From assembly GCA_028681335.1 (NCBI GenBank), contig JAQUIT010000015.1:1-64000 (forward strand): a DNA stretch of 64,000 nucleotides, read 5' to 3'. Both the position numbers and the translations under genes were made by a program. Positions 1 through 10,700 of this stretch are shown in pieces. The notes under the pieces are model-generated. The model saw nothing but the letters and a program-made list of their open reading frames with translations. It did no database searches and was not told where the DNA came from. Each line of letters starts with the position of its first letter. Positions within the stretch are counted from its first letter, which is position 1. Source of the stretch: Desulfuromonadaceae bacterium (GTDB lineage Bacteria; Desulfobacterota; Desulfuromonadia; Geobacterales; Pseudopelobacteraceae).

Positions 1-149
1 ACATCGAAAAGATAGAAATTACGGCAATGGTATCGATATTGGTGACTGAAAGCAGCAAGGCTTGAAAAAACCTTTTTTTCTTGCACAGGGAACGTTTTTG
101 CCGTTGACAGCAGCCTTTTAATGGGTGCCCCCCTTTACTTCCCTCTACC

Positions 150-413
150 TTATTTAACAAAAGATATTAATGCTATTATTAAGGATAATATTCCACAAAA
201 TACTGATATAATGACTACTGTTTTCGAATTAGTTATATTTATGTACTCTCTATACACCCAAGGAATAAACATTAGATCAAAATTAGGCAATAAAGCATTA
301 CTAACTGCTTCCTTGACTGCGTTATTATGTTTTCTAACCTTTCTAACAACAAAGTAAAACGTAATTACATATATTATTATTGAAACCTGTCCAATTGTAT
401 CTAAATACTCCAT
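150..413 (-). CDS. Small two-helix membrane protein, candidate RHS immunity protein
   Basis: An 87-residue protein not recognised as a named family. Hydrophobic segments lie at about residues 7-27 and 65-85, with a charged loop containing KVRKHNN between them, so it is probably an inner-membrane protein with two helices. It starts 18 bp after the RHS stop codon on the same strand. An AAGGA Shine-Dalgarno lies 7 bases before the ATG. The gene is AT-rich, like the 3' end of the RHS gene. Polymorphic RHS toxins are commonly followed by a small cognate immunity gene, and membrane immunity proteins usually protect against membrane-acting tips. The immunity role is inferred from position only. The 149 bases left of it hold no convincing gene. 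Confidence 0.6.
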   Translation of the reverse strand: MEYLDTIGQVSIIIYVITFYFVVRKVRKHNNAVKEAVSNALLPNFDLMFIPWVYREYINITNSKTVVIISVFCGILSLIIALISFVK

Positions 414-431
414 ATTGCCATCCTTTTTACG

Positions 432-3400
432 TTATTTGCAGCATTTGCCTATGACATAATTTTTGATGATGTCGTTTCTGCACCCGCTATATAAAGATAT
501 TCCTCCTCCAAAGCCAAATCTCCATCCTCTCTCACCATCTGTATTGCCATATCTACCAACCACTATTGCCCCCCAAGCTTCTACTGGTTTTTCTTCATAG
601 TATCCAGACTGATCAAACATATTAGGACAGCTTTTTACCGGCAATTTATCAGAAACTCCTGAACTTGAACCTTTTGCTTCTTCAATACCAAGTCCTAGTT
701 CAATACCTAAGCATACAGATTGAATTGTTAATGAATGTTTCACATTACTCTCATCACAGCACTGTTTAGTTGAGACTGATATTGAAACCCCTACTACACC
801 TAGTGCAACACCAAAACCACCACCATACTCTCTACTGCCATCTAACCCCCAGAAATCCTTATATTTCAAGGGATTGTTAAGAGCATATGGATACATATCA
901 AATACTAAATATTTTTTTAATAATCTTTCTGACTCTATATATCTGCCAGAATTATAATTATAATATCTATACATGTTATAATTCATCTTCAAATCATTAT
1001 CATAATATTGTCCCGGAAACCTGAAGTTGTTTGTCGCTGCTCCAGTGATACCGATAGTCTCTCCAAACGGCATTTCACTGATTTCCCATATTATCTGGTT
1101 TTGACTGTCCGTCATCTTCTGCGGAGTACCTAGGTGGTCCGCATGGATGTAATATAAAGTTTGCCCTTCCAGCTTTGCAAATGCCCCTCCATTCAGAAAT
1201 ACGTATTCTGCGTTTGTGACTCCTGATTCCATAATGAGTTTCCCTTGCAGAGCAAATACAAAGTACGTTTTTTGACCTCTTGCAGTTTTCTTCACTCTTA
1301 GACCATTACCATTGTAAACATACTCTCCATTGATGGTTGAAACCGGTACATCTTCTCCATGCTCATTATGAGTAGTTGTTTCCTCTATTACTGTTATCAA
1401 GCGTCTATTCTGGTTGTAAATGTAACTCTTGTTGTTTTCCAGGTTGGTATTGCCGTTCTGATCGAACCCGAAGCTAAAGTTCTTCTGCCCTGACGCTGAT
1501 ACCAGCTGATTCGAGTTTACCTTGTATCCGTAGTTGGTTGTGATCTCATTGTGGTTCTCCGTCTTCCTGTTCCCCACCCCGTCATAGCTGTAAACCAGAC
1601 TACCCCACGGACCGATGGCATTGGTCAACCGGTCCAGCGGGTCGTAGCCGTAGCTCTTGGTCTTGGTTGCGTCCAGATTGTCGGTAATAGAGGTGATGTT
1701 GCCGTTCCTGTCAAAGCCATAGGCCAGGTCCTGCACTCCCTGGGCTGCGAGGCTTGTTAACCGGTACTGCAGGTCGTAGTTATTGGTCTGCTGAATGCCG
1801 TTTCCGAATGTCATCGCGCTGGGGCCACCGAACGGCTTGTAGGAGATACTGCTGGCGATGGCGGTGCCGTTGTTAAGGATGCCGGTCACCCTGTCGTTGG
1901 CATAGGTATAGGTGATGATCCTGCCGGAGGGGTACTTCATGGTGGTGATGTTGCCGTTCTTGTCATAACCGTATTCGGTGATGAAGGTGCTGCTATCGAT
2001 GGTCCTGGTTTCTTTTTTGATCTGACCCTTGGTTGTGTACTCGTAGGTCGTGCTACCGCTCAGGTCGATCATGGTACAGAGTCGGCCCTTGCCGTTGGGG
2101 CAGGTGTCGTAGGCGTAGGTGACGTTGTCGATCGGGTCGGGGAATTCTATTTTGGTCAGCCGGTTGGTTGCGTCGTAAGTGTAGGTAGCGGTTACCTGTT
2201 TGGCGTCGGTCTTTGTTTTGAGGTTGCCGTTCTTGTCATAGCTGTAGGTGGTGATGCCGGTGTCCGGGCTGGTGGTCTTGATCAGCCGGTTCTGCTTGTC
2301 GTATTCGTAGCTTGTGGTATTGCCGTTGGCGTCGGTGACGGAGGTCAGGTTGTTGCGTTTGTCATAGGTGTAGCCGGTGGTGATGTTGCCCGGCTGGGTG
2401 ACCTTGATCAGGCGGTTGACCTGGTCGTAGCTATAGCCGGTGCTGTTGGCGTTGGGGTTGGTGAGGTTCACCCGGTTGCCCCGTTTGTCATAGCTGTGCG
2501 TCGTTTCGCCTTGGTCGGGGTTGATGGTCTTGTTGAGACGGTTGAGGATGTCGTACTGGTGGCTTTGGGTTTTGTGCAGCGTGCCGCTTGCGTCCTTGAT
2601 CTCTTCCTTGATCTTGTTGCCTTTGCCGTCGTAGCTGTATTGGATATAGTTGCCATCCTGGTCGCTGATGGTGGCCAGGTTGCCGTTGGTGTCGTAGTTG
2701 TAGTAAATGCGGTTACCTTCCGGCAGGGTGATGGAGGCGATTTTGCCGTTGCCGCCGGCCGAGCAGGAGGTGCAGGACGTCCCGCCGGTGGTGACATAGG
2801 TGTAGGTGGTGGCGGCGTTGTCTGTTGTGGTGGTGAGGATTCTGCCGGCTGTGTCGTAGGTGTTGGTGGTTACCGTTTGGTTGGGGTCGGTGATGGCTTT
2901 CGGGTTGCCCTTCCAGTCGTGACCGGCGTAGGTGGTGGTGCCGATCAGCGGGACCGTGCGGCTTGTGAGGTTACCGGCTCCGTCGTAGGTCATGGTGGTG
3001 ATGTTGTCGTTCGGATCGGTGATTCTGTTGAGGTTGCCTGCGTCGTCGTATTCGTAGGTGGTTATGGCGCCGTAGCTTGTGGTGGTGACCAGTTCTTTGT
3101 AGCGCCCGTAGGTATAGGTGGTGACGCTTTCGTCCGTTGTGCCGGAAGCGATGATTTCTTTAATGCGGTTGCCGTTCTGGTCGTATTCGTAGCGGGTGGA
3201 GGTATTGAGCGGGTCGGTGACGGTTATCAGTTGCCTGAATGAGTCGTACTGGTACCGCCAGCTGTTGCCGTCGGCGTCGGTCCGTTTGATGACGTTGCCC
3301 CATTCGTCTTTCTGTTCCTGGGTGACGTTGCCCAGGGCGTCGGTGGTGGCTTCCACGCGGCCGTCCAGGTAGTCGATCTTTTTGATGAGCTGTTCGCTTT

Positions 3401-4712
3401 CACCGTTGGCGCCGGGAACTATTTCGGCGTAGTAGACCAGTTGACCCTTGTCGTTGAGGATCTTTCGGTATTTGCGGCCGTCGTAGTCGCTGTAGGTGAA
3501 GTCGCCGCTGGTGAAGCTGTAGGTGAAGGTGGTGCTGCGGCCGTTGGTGTCGGTGACGCTCCGTGCGATCCCTTTGTTGCGCCATTTGGGGATGTAGTCG
3601 ATGGTGTAGGTTTCGCCTTCGGCGTCGGTTTTGCCGATCAGGTTGTGGTAGTTGTTCTGGTACTGGGGGGCATAGCAGTAGCTTTCAGTGTATCTGATGC
3701 CGTCTACGTACCATTCCTTGGTTTTGCAGACGGTGCCGAACTGGTCGGCCGGGTCCGGTTCCTGGCTGAGGCAGCTCATGGTGGTGATCTTTACGCCGCC
3801 GACATAGCGTGTTGAATAGCTGCATACCATGGGAATCTTGCCGTAGTCGGTCAGGTCGTAGGTATAGGTGCCGAGGACAACGCTGGCGCCGGCCGGAAGG
3901 GTGAGGGTGGCCTTGGTGAGGTTGTCGATGGTGTCGTGTTCATAGGTTACGATCCGGCCGGCTATGTCTCTGACGCTTTCCAGAAACCCACGGGTGGTGT
4001 AGCTGAAAGTGAGGACGGTGCGGCCGGTGACGTCGGTGACGGTGGCCGGCTTGCCGTTGGTGCCGTAGGTTATGGTGACGCTGTTGCCGGCATTGTCGTT
4101 GATTTTGCGCAGCCAGCCGTCGTTGTCGAAGATCGAGGTGGTGTCGCCGTTTTTGCGCAGTTCAAAGCCGGTGGTGGTTTTGATCAGGGTCAATCCGGCC
4201 GAGGCGTTGGGGAGATAGGCGCCGTTGGCGTCACGTTCGAAGGCGATGTAGTTGCCCTGGCCGTCCAGGTAGGTGCCGTCGGTGCCGACCCGCACGAACC
4301 AGGGGGAGTGCCAGCCGTAACCCAGGGGGTTCTCGGCGGGGATGGCAAAGTGCCAACTGCTGTCGTCTTGGCTCTTCATGATCTGGTTGGAACGGTAGGT
4401 GCGCTCCATGGTGATCGGGATGCCCTTGGCCGGTACCCGCAGGTCGGTTTCGGCGAAGGTGTACGTGCCGTTGCCGATGTCTACCGAACTTCCGGTGACT
4501 ACGCTGATCCTCTTGTCAGGCGACAGGCCGGGGCGGAGGGGGACGATGTCGTCGTCGGATGCTACGACCGAAGATGATTGGGCACTGCTGTAACGGGCGC
4601 TTACGGCTGATCGAACGTCCTGTGCCCCGGACGGCTGCGCAACGGACAGGGCAAGGACTGCAAGGATAACGGCGGGAATGATGCGCCGGATATGTGTGGT
4701 TGATATGTGCAT
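432..4712 (-). CDS. Secreted RHS/YD-repeat protein with variable C-terminal tip
   Basis: A 1426-residue RHS-family protein. An N-terminal signal peptide (about residues 1-30, ending near SGAQ) points to Sec export. A DUF6531-like segment (about 58-110) containing DLRVPAKGIPITMERTY follows. Residues about 190-1150 are dense YD repeats of the type YDKNGNLKT, which build the RHS cocoon. The RHS-associated core (about 1190-1291) contains HADHLGTPQKMTD, FPGQYYDNDL and YALNNPLKYKDFWGLDG. The last 135 residues after the core are unlike the repeats: glycine-rich, cysteine-containing, and encoded by clearly AT-richer DNA. That matches the exchangeable toxin tip of polymorphic RHS proteins, but I do not recognise the tip. 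It lies 47 bp after the giant exoprotein gene with a GGAACGAG-like ribosome site and is probably in its operon. Confidence 0.9.
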   Translation of the reverse strand: MHISTTHIRRIIPAVILAVLALSVAQPSGAQDVRSAVSARYSSAQSSSVVASDDDIVPLRPGLSPDKRISVVTGSSVDIGNGTYTFAETDLRVPAKGIPITMERTYRSNQIMKSQDDSSWHFAIPAENPLGYGWHSPWFVRVGTDGTYLDGQGNYIAFERDANGAYLPNASAGLTLIKTTTGFELRKNGDTTSIFDNDGWLRKINDNAGNSVTITYGTNGKPATVTDVTGRTVLTFSYTTRGFLESVRDIAGRIVTYEHDTIDNLTKATLTLPAGASVVLGTYTYDLTDYGKIPMVCSYSTRYVGGVKITTMSCLSQEPDPADQFGTVCKTKEWYVDGIRYTESYCYAPQYQNNYHNLIGKTDAEGETYTIDYIPKWRNKGIARSVTDTNGRSTTFTYSFTSGDFTYSDYDGRKYRKILNDKGQLVYYAEIVPGANGESEQLIKKIDYLDGRVEATTDALGNVTQEQKDEWGNVIKRTDADGNSWRYQYDSFRQLITVTDPLNTSTRYEYDQNGNRIKEIIASGTTDESVTTYTYGRYKELVTTTSYGAITTYEYDDAGNLNRITDPNDNITTMTYDGAGNLTSRTVPLIGTTTYAGHDWKGNPKAITDPNQTVTTNTYDTAGRILTTTTDNAATTYTYVTTGGTSCTSCSAGGNGKIASITLPEGNRIYYNYDTNGNLATISDQDGNYIQYSYDGKGNKIKEEIKDASGTLHKTQSHQYDILNRLNKTINPDQGETTHSYDKRGNRVNLTNPNANSTGYSYDQVNRLIKVTQPGNITTGYTYDKRNNLTSVTDANGNTTSYEYDKQNRLIKTTSPDTGITTYSYDKNGNLKTKTDAKQVTATYTYDATNRLTKIEFPDPIDNVTYAYDTCPNGKGRLCTMIDLSGSTTYEYTTKGQIKKETRTIDSSTFITEYGYDKNGNITTMKYPSGRIITYTYANDRVTGILNNGTAIASSISYKPFGGPSAMTFGNGIQQTNNYDLQYRLTSLAAQGVQDLAYGFDRNGNITSITDNLDATKTKSYGYDPLDRLTNAIGPWGSLVYSYDGVGNRKTENHNEITTNYGYKVNSNQLVSASGQKNFSFGFDQNGNTNLENNKSYIYNQNRRLITVIEETTTHNEHGEDVPVSTINGEYVYNGNGLRVKKTARGQKTYFVFALQGKLIMESGVTNAEYVFLNGGAFAKLEGQTLYYIHADHLGTPQKMTDSQNQIIWEISEMPFGETIGITGAATNNFRFPGQYYDNDLKMNYNMYRYYNYNSGRYIESERLLKKYLVFDMYPYALNNPLKYKDFWGLDGSREYGGGFGVALGVVGVSISVSTKQCCDESNVKHSLTIQSVCLGIELGLGIEEAKGSSSGVSDKLPVKSCPNMFDQSGYYEEKPVEAWGAIVVGRYGNTDGERGWRFGFGGGISLYSGCRNDIIKNYVIGKCCK

Positions 4713-4759
4713 TGTTGATCTCGTTCCTTTTTTCGTGAAGTCGGTTGTCGGTCATCGCC

Positions 4760-7700
4760 CTAATTTATCGGACACTGGGGTGGCTCGTTGGGACGGCGCG
4801 GGTAAATACAGTTTTCGTCGTCATCCGGCAAGGCGGTAACGGAACCGCCGCTGGCGGAAGGCACCGCTCCACCGGCGCCCTGACTGATGCCGGTGCCGCC
4901 GGTGCTGCCGCCATAAACCGGCGCCGGCGGTTGCCCGCCACCGCCAATACTTCCTGCGGCTGCCGGACAACTGTTCCAGGTAATCGTATGGGTCGAAGTA
5001 CGCGTCACCTTCCGCTCGTTGAGTGCGCCGGGGCAGATGATCTGGGTAAAGGAGGTGGTAATCGTCTGGGAACCGGAACAGGAACCGCCATAGCTTGGCA
5101 CCTCTTCACTAATCGAGGTTGAGGCGGTCTGGATGCGGCGTGTGATGCGGTACGGCACCACGATCTTCTGGCCGGCGCCTATTTTTGACGGGAAGGTTGC
5201 CAACACTTCCATGTCATAATCGTCGAAGCTCGACGGGAAGCTGATACCGCTGTAATCGGCGGCTACCAGACCATAGTTGGTGATAGTAAACTCGCCGTTA
5301 AAGACCTGGCCTACCTCCAGTGCGGGCAGTGTTATGGCCGGTGGTTCGGTGACGATTACCGCCGTGGGCACATTGGTTTCGAAGGTCTGGCTGACGGTGA
5401 TCTGGTAGCTATCATTAATGATGACCGGCGTGACGCTCCACTCCACCGTCACCAGGGTTACCTCCAAGGCTACCGGCACATTGGAGGTTATGCCGGGAAC
5501 GATGATAAAGGTGCCGCCATAGGCCTTGTGGCCGGCTGCGCTGACATTGTAGCTGTAACGCCCCTCGGGCAGGTCGAAGAGGGCAACGGTGCCGTCCGCA
5601 GCGGTTTTGCGGGTGTAGTACAACTCCGGCAGGCTCTGATTCTGGATGGCGAGGTTTGCCCCGCCCACCTGTTTCATCAGTTCGTCAAGCACGCTGAACT
5701 GCACATTACCCACGGCGCTGGAGGTGACCGTAACCTGGATGTTGTAAGTGTAGGGAATGTGGTTGTCAGCGTAGATCACGATCCGGTCGTCGTAGACCCC
5801 CTGGGCCATGGTCTCGCCCGGCTTGATCTGGATACCGATGGTACGGGACTGCCCGGCCGGAATGTCGCCGATGTTCTTGTCCACGGTCAGGGCCAGCCAG
5901 GACAGGGACGGGCCTTCGATGCGCGGATTAGTCAGGGTATTTGCGCCGGTGTTGGCGATAGTGAAGCTGACGACGCTCTGGTTGCCGCGCATAATGCCGG
6001 TGTCTATGTAGGACGGGCTGGTGGTGATGACCGGGATAGCGGTGATAGTGGTAACGGAGGCATCAACCCTGCTGGTCAGCCCTTCTAGTGTGGATATATC
6101 CAGGGAGGCAAAACCTGATTCAGGTGCACTTGGGTCGGCCCCCACCCGGAAGGTGACGGTACGTTTCTCACCGGCGTTAAGCACGCTGCTTCCACCGTTG
6201 ACAAGTGTCGCCGTGACACCGCTGGAGTTGTTGCTGGTGAATGCCAGCCCATTCAACGGGCTGCCGCCCAGATTGGTCAGAATTACGGGAATATTGTAGG
6301 ACTGTCCCTTCAGCAGGCGGATGTTGGCCTGAAGCGGCGAGACTTGCAGGCCGATAATGGAAAACTGGGCCTGGACGGTGCGATCGGACAGATCGGGATG
6401 GATGGCCCAGACGCTGTAGCTGCCGGCTTCGTTGGAGCCGGGGGTAAAGGTATAGGAGAATGCGCCTGTCGAGTCGGTATTGACCGTGGCAAAACGGTCA
6501 AAGCCTTTAACCGAGATACCGATCTTGACCGGCACGTTGGCCATGAGATTGCCGTCGGTCGTGGAGGTAGCGCTGCCGGTGATAGCCACGCTTTCGCCCT
6601 GCTTGTAGACCGTCTTGTCAGTTGCAGCGCGGGTGGTGTAGGAAACATCGGCGATGGTGCCGTCGATGGCGGCCTTGAAGCCGGGGGCCATGACCTGGTC
6701 ATCCTGTTTGTAGTGATACCAGCTGTTGTCGATGACCGCTTCCAGCACCACCTTGTAGGGGGCGTTGGACGGCACGCTGAAGGTGATCGGATCGGTGAGG
6801 AAGCTTTCGCCCGGCTCCAGCCTTGCCGTGGCGTACGCCCCGGAGTCGACCACCGCTGTTCCGGCGCGCTGGTTCATCCGCCCCTGGGCCAGCACGTTGC
6901 CGTCCTGGTCCTTGAGCAGCACGCGCACTTGGGAACTGGGGCCACCGTTCTCGGAGGTGACGAATTCGCTGCGGGCCGAGCCGTTGTTGGCTACCTTGAT
7001 CTGGACAGAGGCCAGGGCGCCTCGTATCAGCGGCTCGTTGAAGATCTCCAGTGGTGCTCCGGCGGCGATGATCCCGGCCAGCAGGCTTTTGGTGATTTTA
7101 ATGGTAACGCCGGCAGACGGAGTCATGACGGCAGTTGCAACCACTGCGGTCTGGGGCGGCGCCATTGCCTCACTGGCAGCTACCTTGGTGATTTCCAGCA
7201 CGCTGTCGGTCGGTATGGTGAAGGGGCCGTTCTCCTTGCTTTCCGGCAGGGTACCGATCTTGACCGTTACGCTGTCCAAGTCCAGGCTGCCGACGGCCCC
7301 ACTCGGCAGGCTGGCAGTGAGTACCATGCTTTCCAGCACGCCGCGGCGCAAGACTGTGCCGTCTTTGAGACCGAGGGTGATCTCCGGCAGGGTAGCCTCG
7401 CGCACCTGACTTTCGCTCCCAAGGCTGTTGACGGCCGAGATGCCGTAGGTGACCGAGCCGCCTGAGAAGTAGCCGTCGCTGAAAGCGGTGGAGAGAGTCG
7501 GCGTGGTGGTGATACGGCTGCCGTTCCTATAGATGTGGAAGCCTTGCAAGTTTGCTTCGCCGGCTTCCCAGGAGAGGGCTGGGCTACCGTTGTCCACGCG
7601 GGTCAGGACAAGGTTACGCACCGGCATGACCGGGAAGGTTATCTCCTGGCTGGCCGATGGATCGCTTTCGTTGCCCAGCAGGTCCATCGAGGTGATGCTG

Positions 7701-10700
7701 TAAAAGCGCTTGGTGGCGTCGGGAGACGGATCGAAAGCGGTCAGTTCCTTAACCGTGGCCACCGGGGTCAGGCCGCTGATGTTGATAATCTGCCCGCTGG
7801 ATCGGTAAAGACGGTAGTAGGCGGCGGTCTCCCCTGCTCCTGCCTGCCATTCGGCCTTGACACCGTTGCCGGTCATGCTGAGGGTTGGGCTGCCGGTAAC
7901 CGGGGGCGCTGTGGCATCGGTGACAACGCTGACCGGGTCGGATTGGGAGCTTTCCGCAGCCAGCAGGCCGATGGAGCTGATGGTATAGGCGTAACTGCCG
8001 TCAGCCGGAGTGGTGTCGCTGTAGGTGAGGCCATTGCTCCCGGTCAAGGAGGCAACCGGGACCGGGGTACTGTCGCCCGCTCCCTGGCGGTAGAGCTCAT
8101 AGCCCTGGGCATCTGTGACCGGTTTCCAGGCCAGGGTTACCTTGCCACCTTTGAAGGCCTTGGCGGTCAGCCCCATGGGCACGGAGGGCGCCGGCGGAGT
8201 AGTTTTGTAAAGAATGATGGTGGCGCCGGAGTTGACGCTGGTACCGCGGTTGTTGAAACGGTCACGGGCGTCGGTGAGATTAAACCTGCCGGTACCCTCA
8301 CCCAGTGCGGACGGATCGAGGCTACCGCTCCAGAGGATATTGTCGGATGTCGTCAGAGCGGTTATTGGCGTTGTTGTGCCATCCGGCGATGCCAACACGA
8401 TAACCGGGGTAATTGTCGTGGCTTCATCGAGCTTTATCGACACGGCAACCGGCCCGGCAGTGGTTTTGAGCAGTGTTACGGGCGCGGTGACGGCGGCAAC
8501 CGGTCCTTTGACGTCCAGAATCGGGCCGCTGCCTTGGCTGTTGACCCGGTTGCTCACCAGGTCCTTGGCGGAGAATTTCCAGATGGTAGAGCCGTGGGGG
8601 GATATGGCGTCGATAGTCAGATTGCCATCGTAGTGGGTGTCGTCAACCTTGCGTAAACTGACCACCAACGGTGATCCGGACTGGGGTTCCAGGCTGAGGA
8701 AGGGGGTTTCGCCCAGGGCTTCGCTGACCGTCAGGGAAATATTCAGAGCGCCGGGGCCGTAGGTGTTATCAGCCGGGGCGATGCCGGCGCTTCCTGTGAA
8801 TGCGACTGTGGCTGCGGGGGCCAACCGGTCGGAAGCAATGGCTACGACGGTGGATATGGCGCTCTCGTTGCCGGCCCCGTCCACGGCAGTTACTACATAG
8901 CTGCGGGAGGTATCGTCGGCCGGGATGTATTCCTTGAGGAGGTAGGCGATCAACGCCGAGTTGGTTTTTTTGACGCCGGCATCGGACAGGGAGGTAACTG
9001 TGGCCGGAACTTCATAGAGGTTGTAGCCGATGGGTGCGCCACTTGTCCCAGCCTGCCACGAGAATTGGATACTCCCGCCAGACAGTTGTTTTACAGACAG
9101 ACCAACCGGCGCCGAGGGGGCGGTGGTAACCACGGTTGCCTTGACATCGGCGGTGTAGATACTCTCGCCGCCGCGGTTGCTTGCTTTGGCCGAGATGTAG
9201 TTATCACCCTCGACCAGTGCTACGTTAGTGAAGGTGAAATTCGTTGTTGTGGCTACCTGCTGGGTAACCACAACGCCGTTAACCCTGAGCGAGATAGTGG
9301 CGCCAGCCTGGGTGGTACCGGTGATGGTCGTACTCGTCTGGTTGATCGGGCCGCTGAAGGTGGTGGTAATCACCGGCGCAGGAGGCGCGGCGAGACTGAC
9401 GACAACCGGGATGCTGCTCTCGGTCTTGTTGCCGGGGGCGTCGTAAGCCGCGATCCTGACAGTATGGTTGCCGTCGCTGGTATCGGCCACATTCCAGTTG
9501 AAGGAAAGCGTACCGCCGGTGACGGTGGCGACCTTGACATCGTCCAGGTACAGCTCCATCCGGTCCAGAGCGCTTTCAGCATCCGTAGCCGTAGCGCTGA
9601 TGGCGAAGGGAGCGGTGATGACCTTGTTGACTGTCAGGCTGAGCCCGCCGATGACCGGAGGTGTGGTGTCGCCACGGGGCACGGCGGCTACGCTCTGGAT
9701 TCCGGTCCGCTCAGCGCCGGAAGTGTTGAGCACGGTGACGGCGTATTGGTAGGTGGAGTCGTTGGTAAGCCCGGTGTCGGTGAAGCTGGTGGTAGTCTGG
9801 CTCTTGACCAGCGACATGCTGGTGACATCGCTTTGGGCGCTATCGCTCTTGAGACGGTAGATATTGTAGAACTTGACGTAGGGAGAGCTGACCGGGGACC
9901 AGGTGAGGGTCGTTTTGGCATTGCCCGGCACGGTGGCGAGACCGGTGGGGTTGGCCAGACGGGTTACGGCCTGGACCACGCTGCCGCTGCTTTCGTGGCC
10001 GAGTGTGTCCTTGCTCGTTATCTTGAACTTGTACAGAGTGGCGTCGGTCAAACCTTTCTTGATGTAGGTGGCGGCAGTCTTGCCGACCGGAGTCCCGACT
10101 TCGTAACCCTGGCCTGCATCCATGTAGAGGATCTGGTCGGTGAGGTCGCCGGTGCTGTTGACGCTGGGCGTCCAAAACATGGTAACGGTGTTGCCATCGG
10201 TAGCTGAATATCCGGCCACGGCGGACAGACCCGTAGCCTCTTCCGGCGGCAGAGTGTCGCTCGGAACGGCGGAGACGCTGGTAACAGCCGGATCGCTGTT
10301 GCCGCTGGTACTGACCGGCACCGCGGCGAACCAGTAGGTGGTTCCTTGGGTCAGACCGGTTACTTTATAGCTCTTGGTGCCTTTGTTGACTGTGGCGATC
10401 TGCGTCAGGCCGCTTACCGAACTGAATGTGGCTGATGCCTGGTAGACCCGATAATAGGCCAGGGCTGCAGGTTCGGGATAGGCGGGCCAGGTGAGGGTGA
10501 CTTCCGTACCCTTGCCGCTGCCATCCGCCACCAGGACGCCCGCCCCCAAAGCCGTGGGTGGCACCGAGTCGTAGAGGATATCGAGGGTCTTGGTGGTAAT
10601 ATTGCCGATAGCATCGTTGACGGTGAAGATAAAGCGGTTACTGATACCGTCCACCAGGGTAAGCGTGGTGGACCAGGTGGCGTTTTGATCCGCAGCATCA

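Noticed and set aside
121..357. 78-codon plus-strand frame over the candidate immunity gene
   Set aside because: Antisense to a better-supported frame with a ribosome site; no ribosome site of its own.
2496..3242. 248-codon plus-strand frame over the RHS repeats
   Set aside because: Antisense shadow of the YD repeats with Val/Gly-rich composition.
9065..10207. Long plus-strand frames over the giant exoprotein (also 6344-7465 and 7535-8656)
   Set aside because: Low-complexity Gly/Val/Asp-rich products typical of antisense frames in GC-rich repetitive coding DNA.
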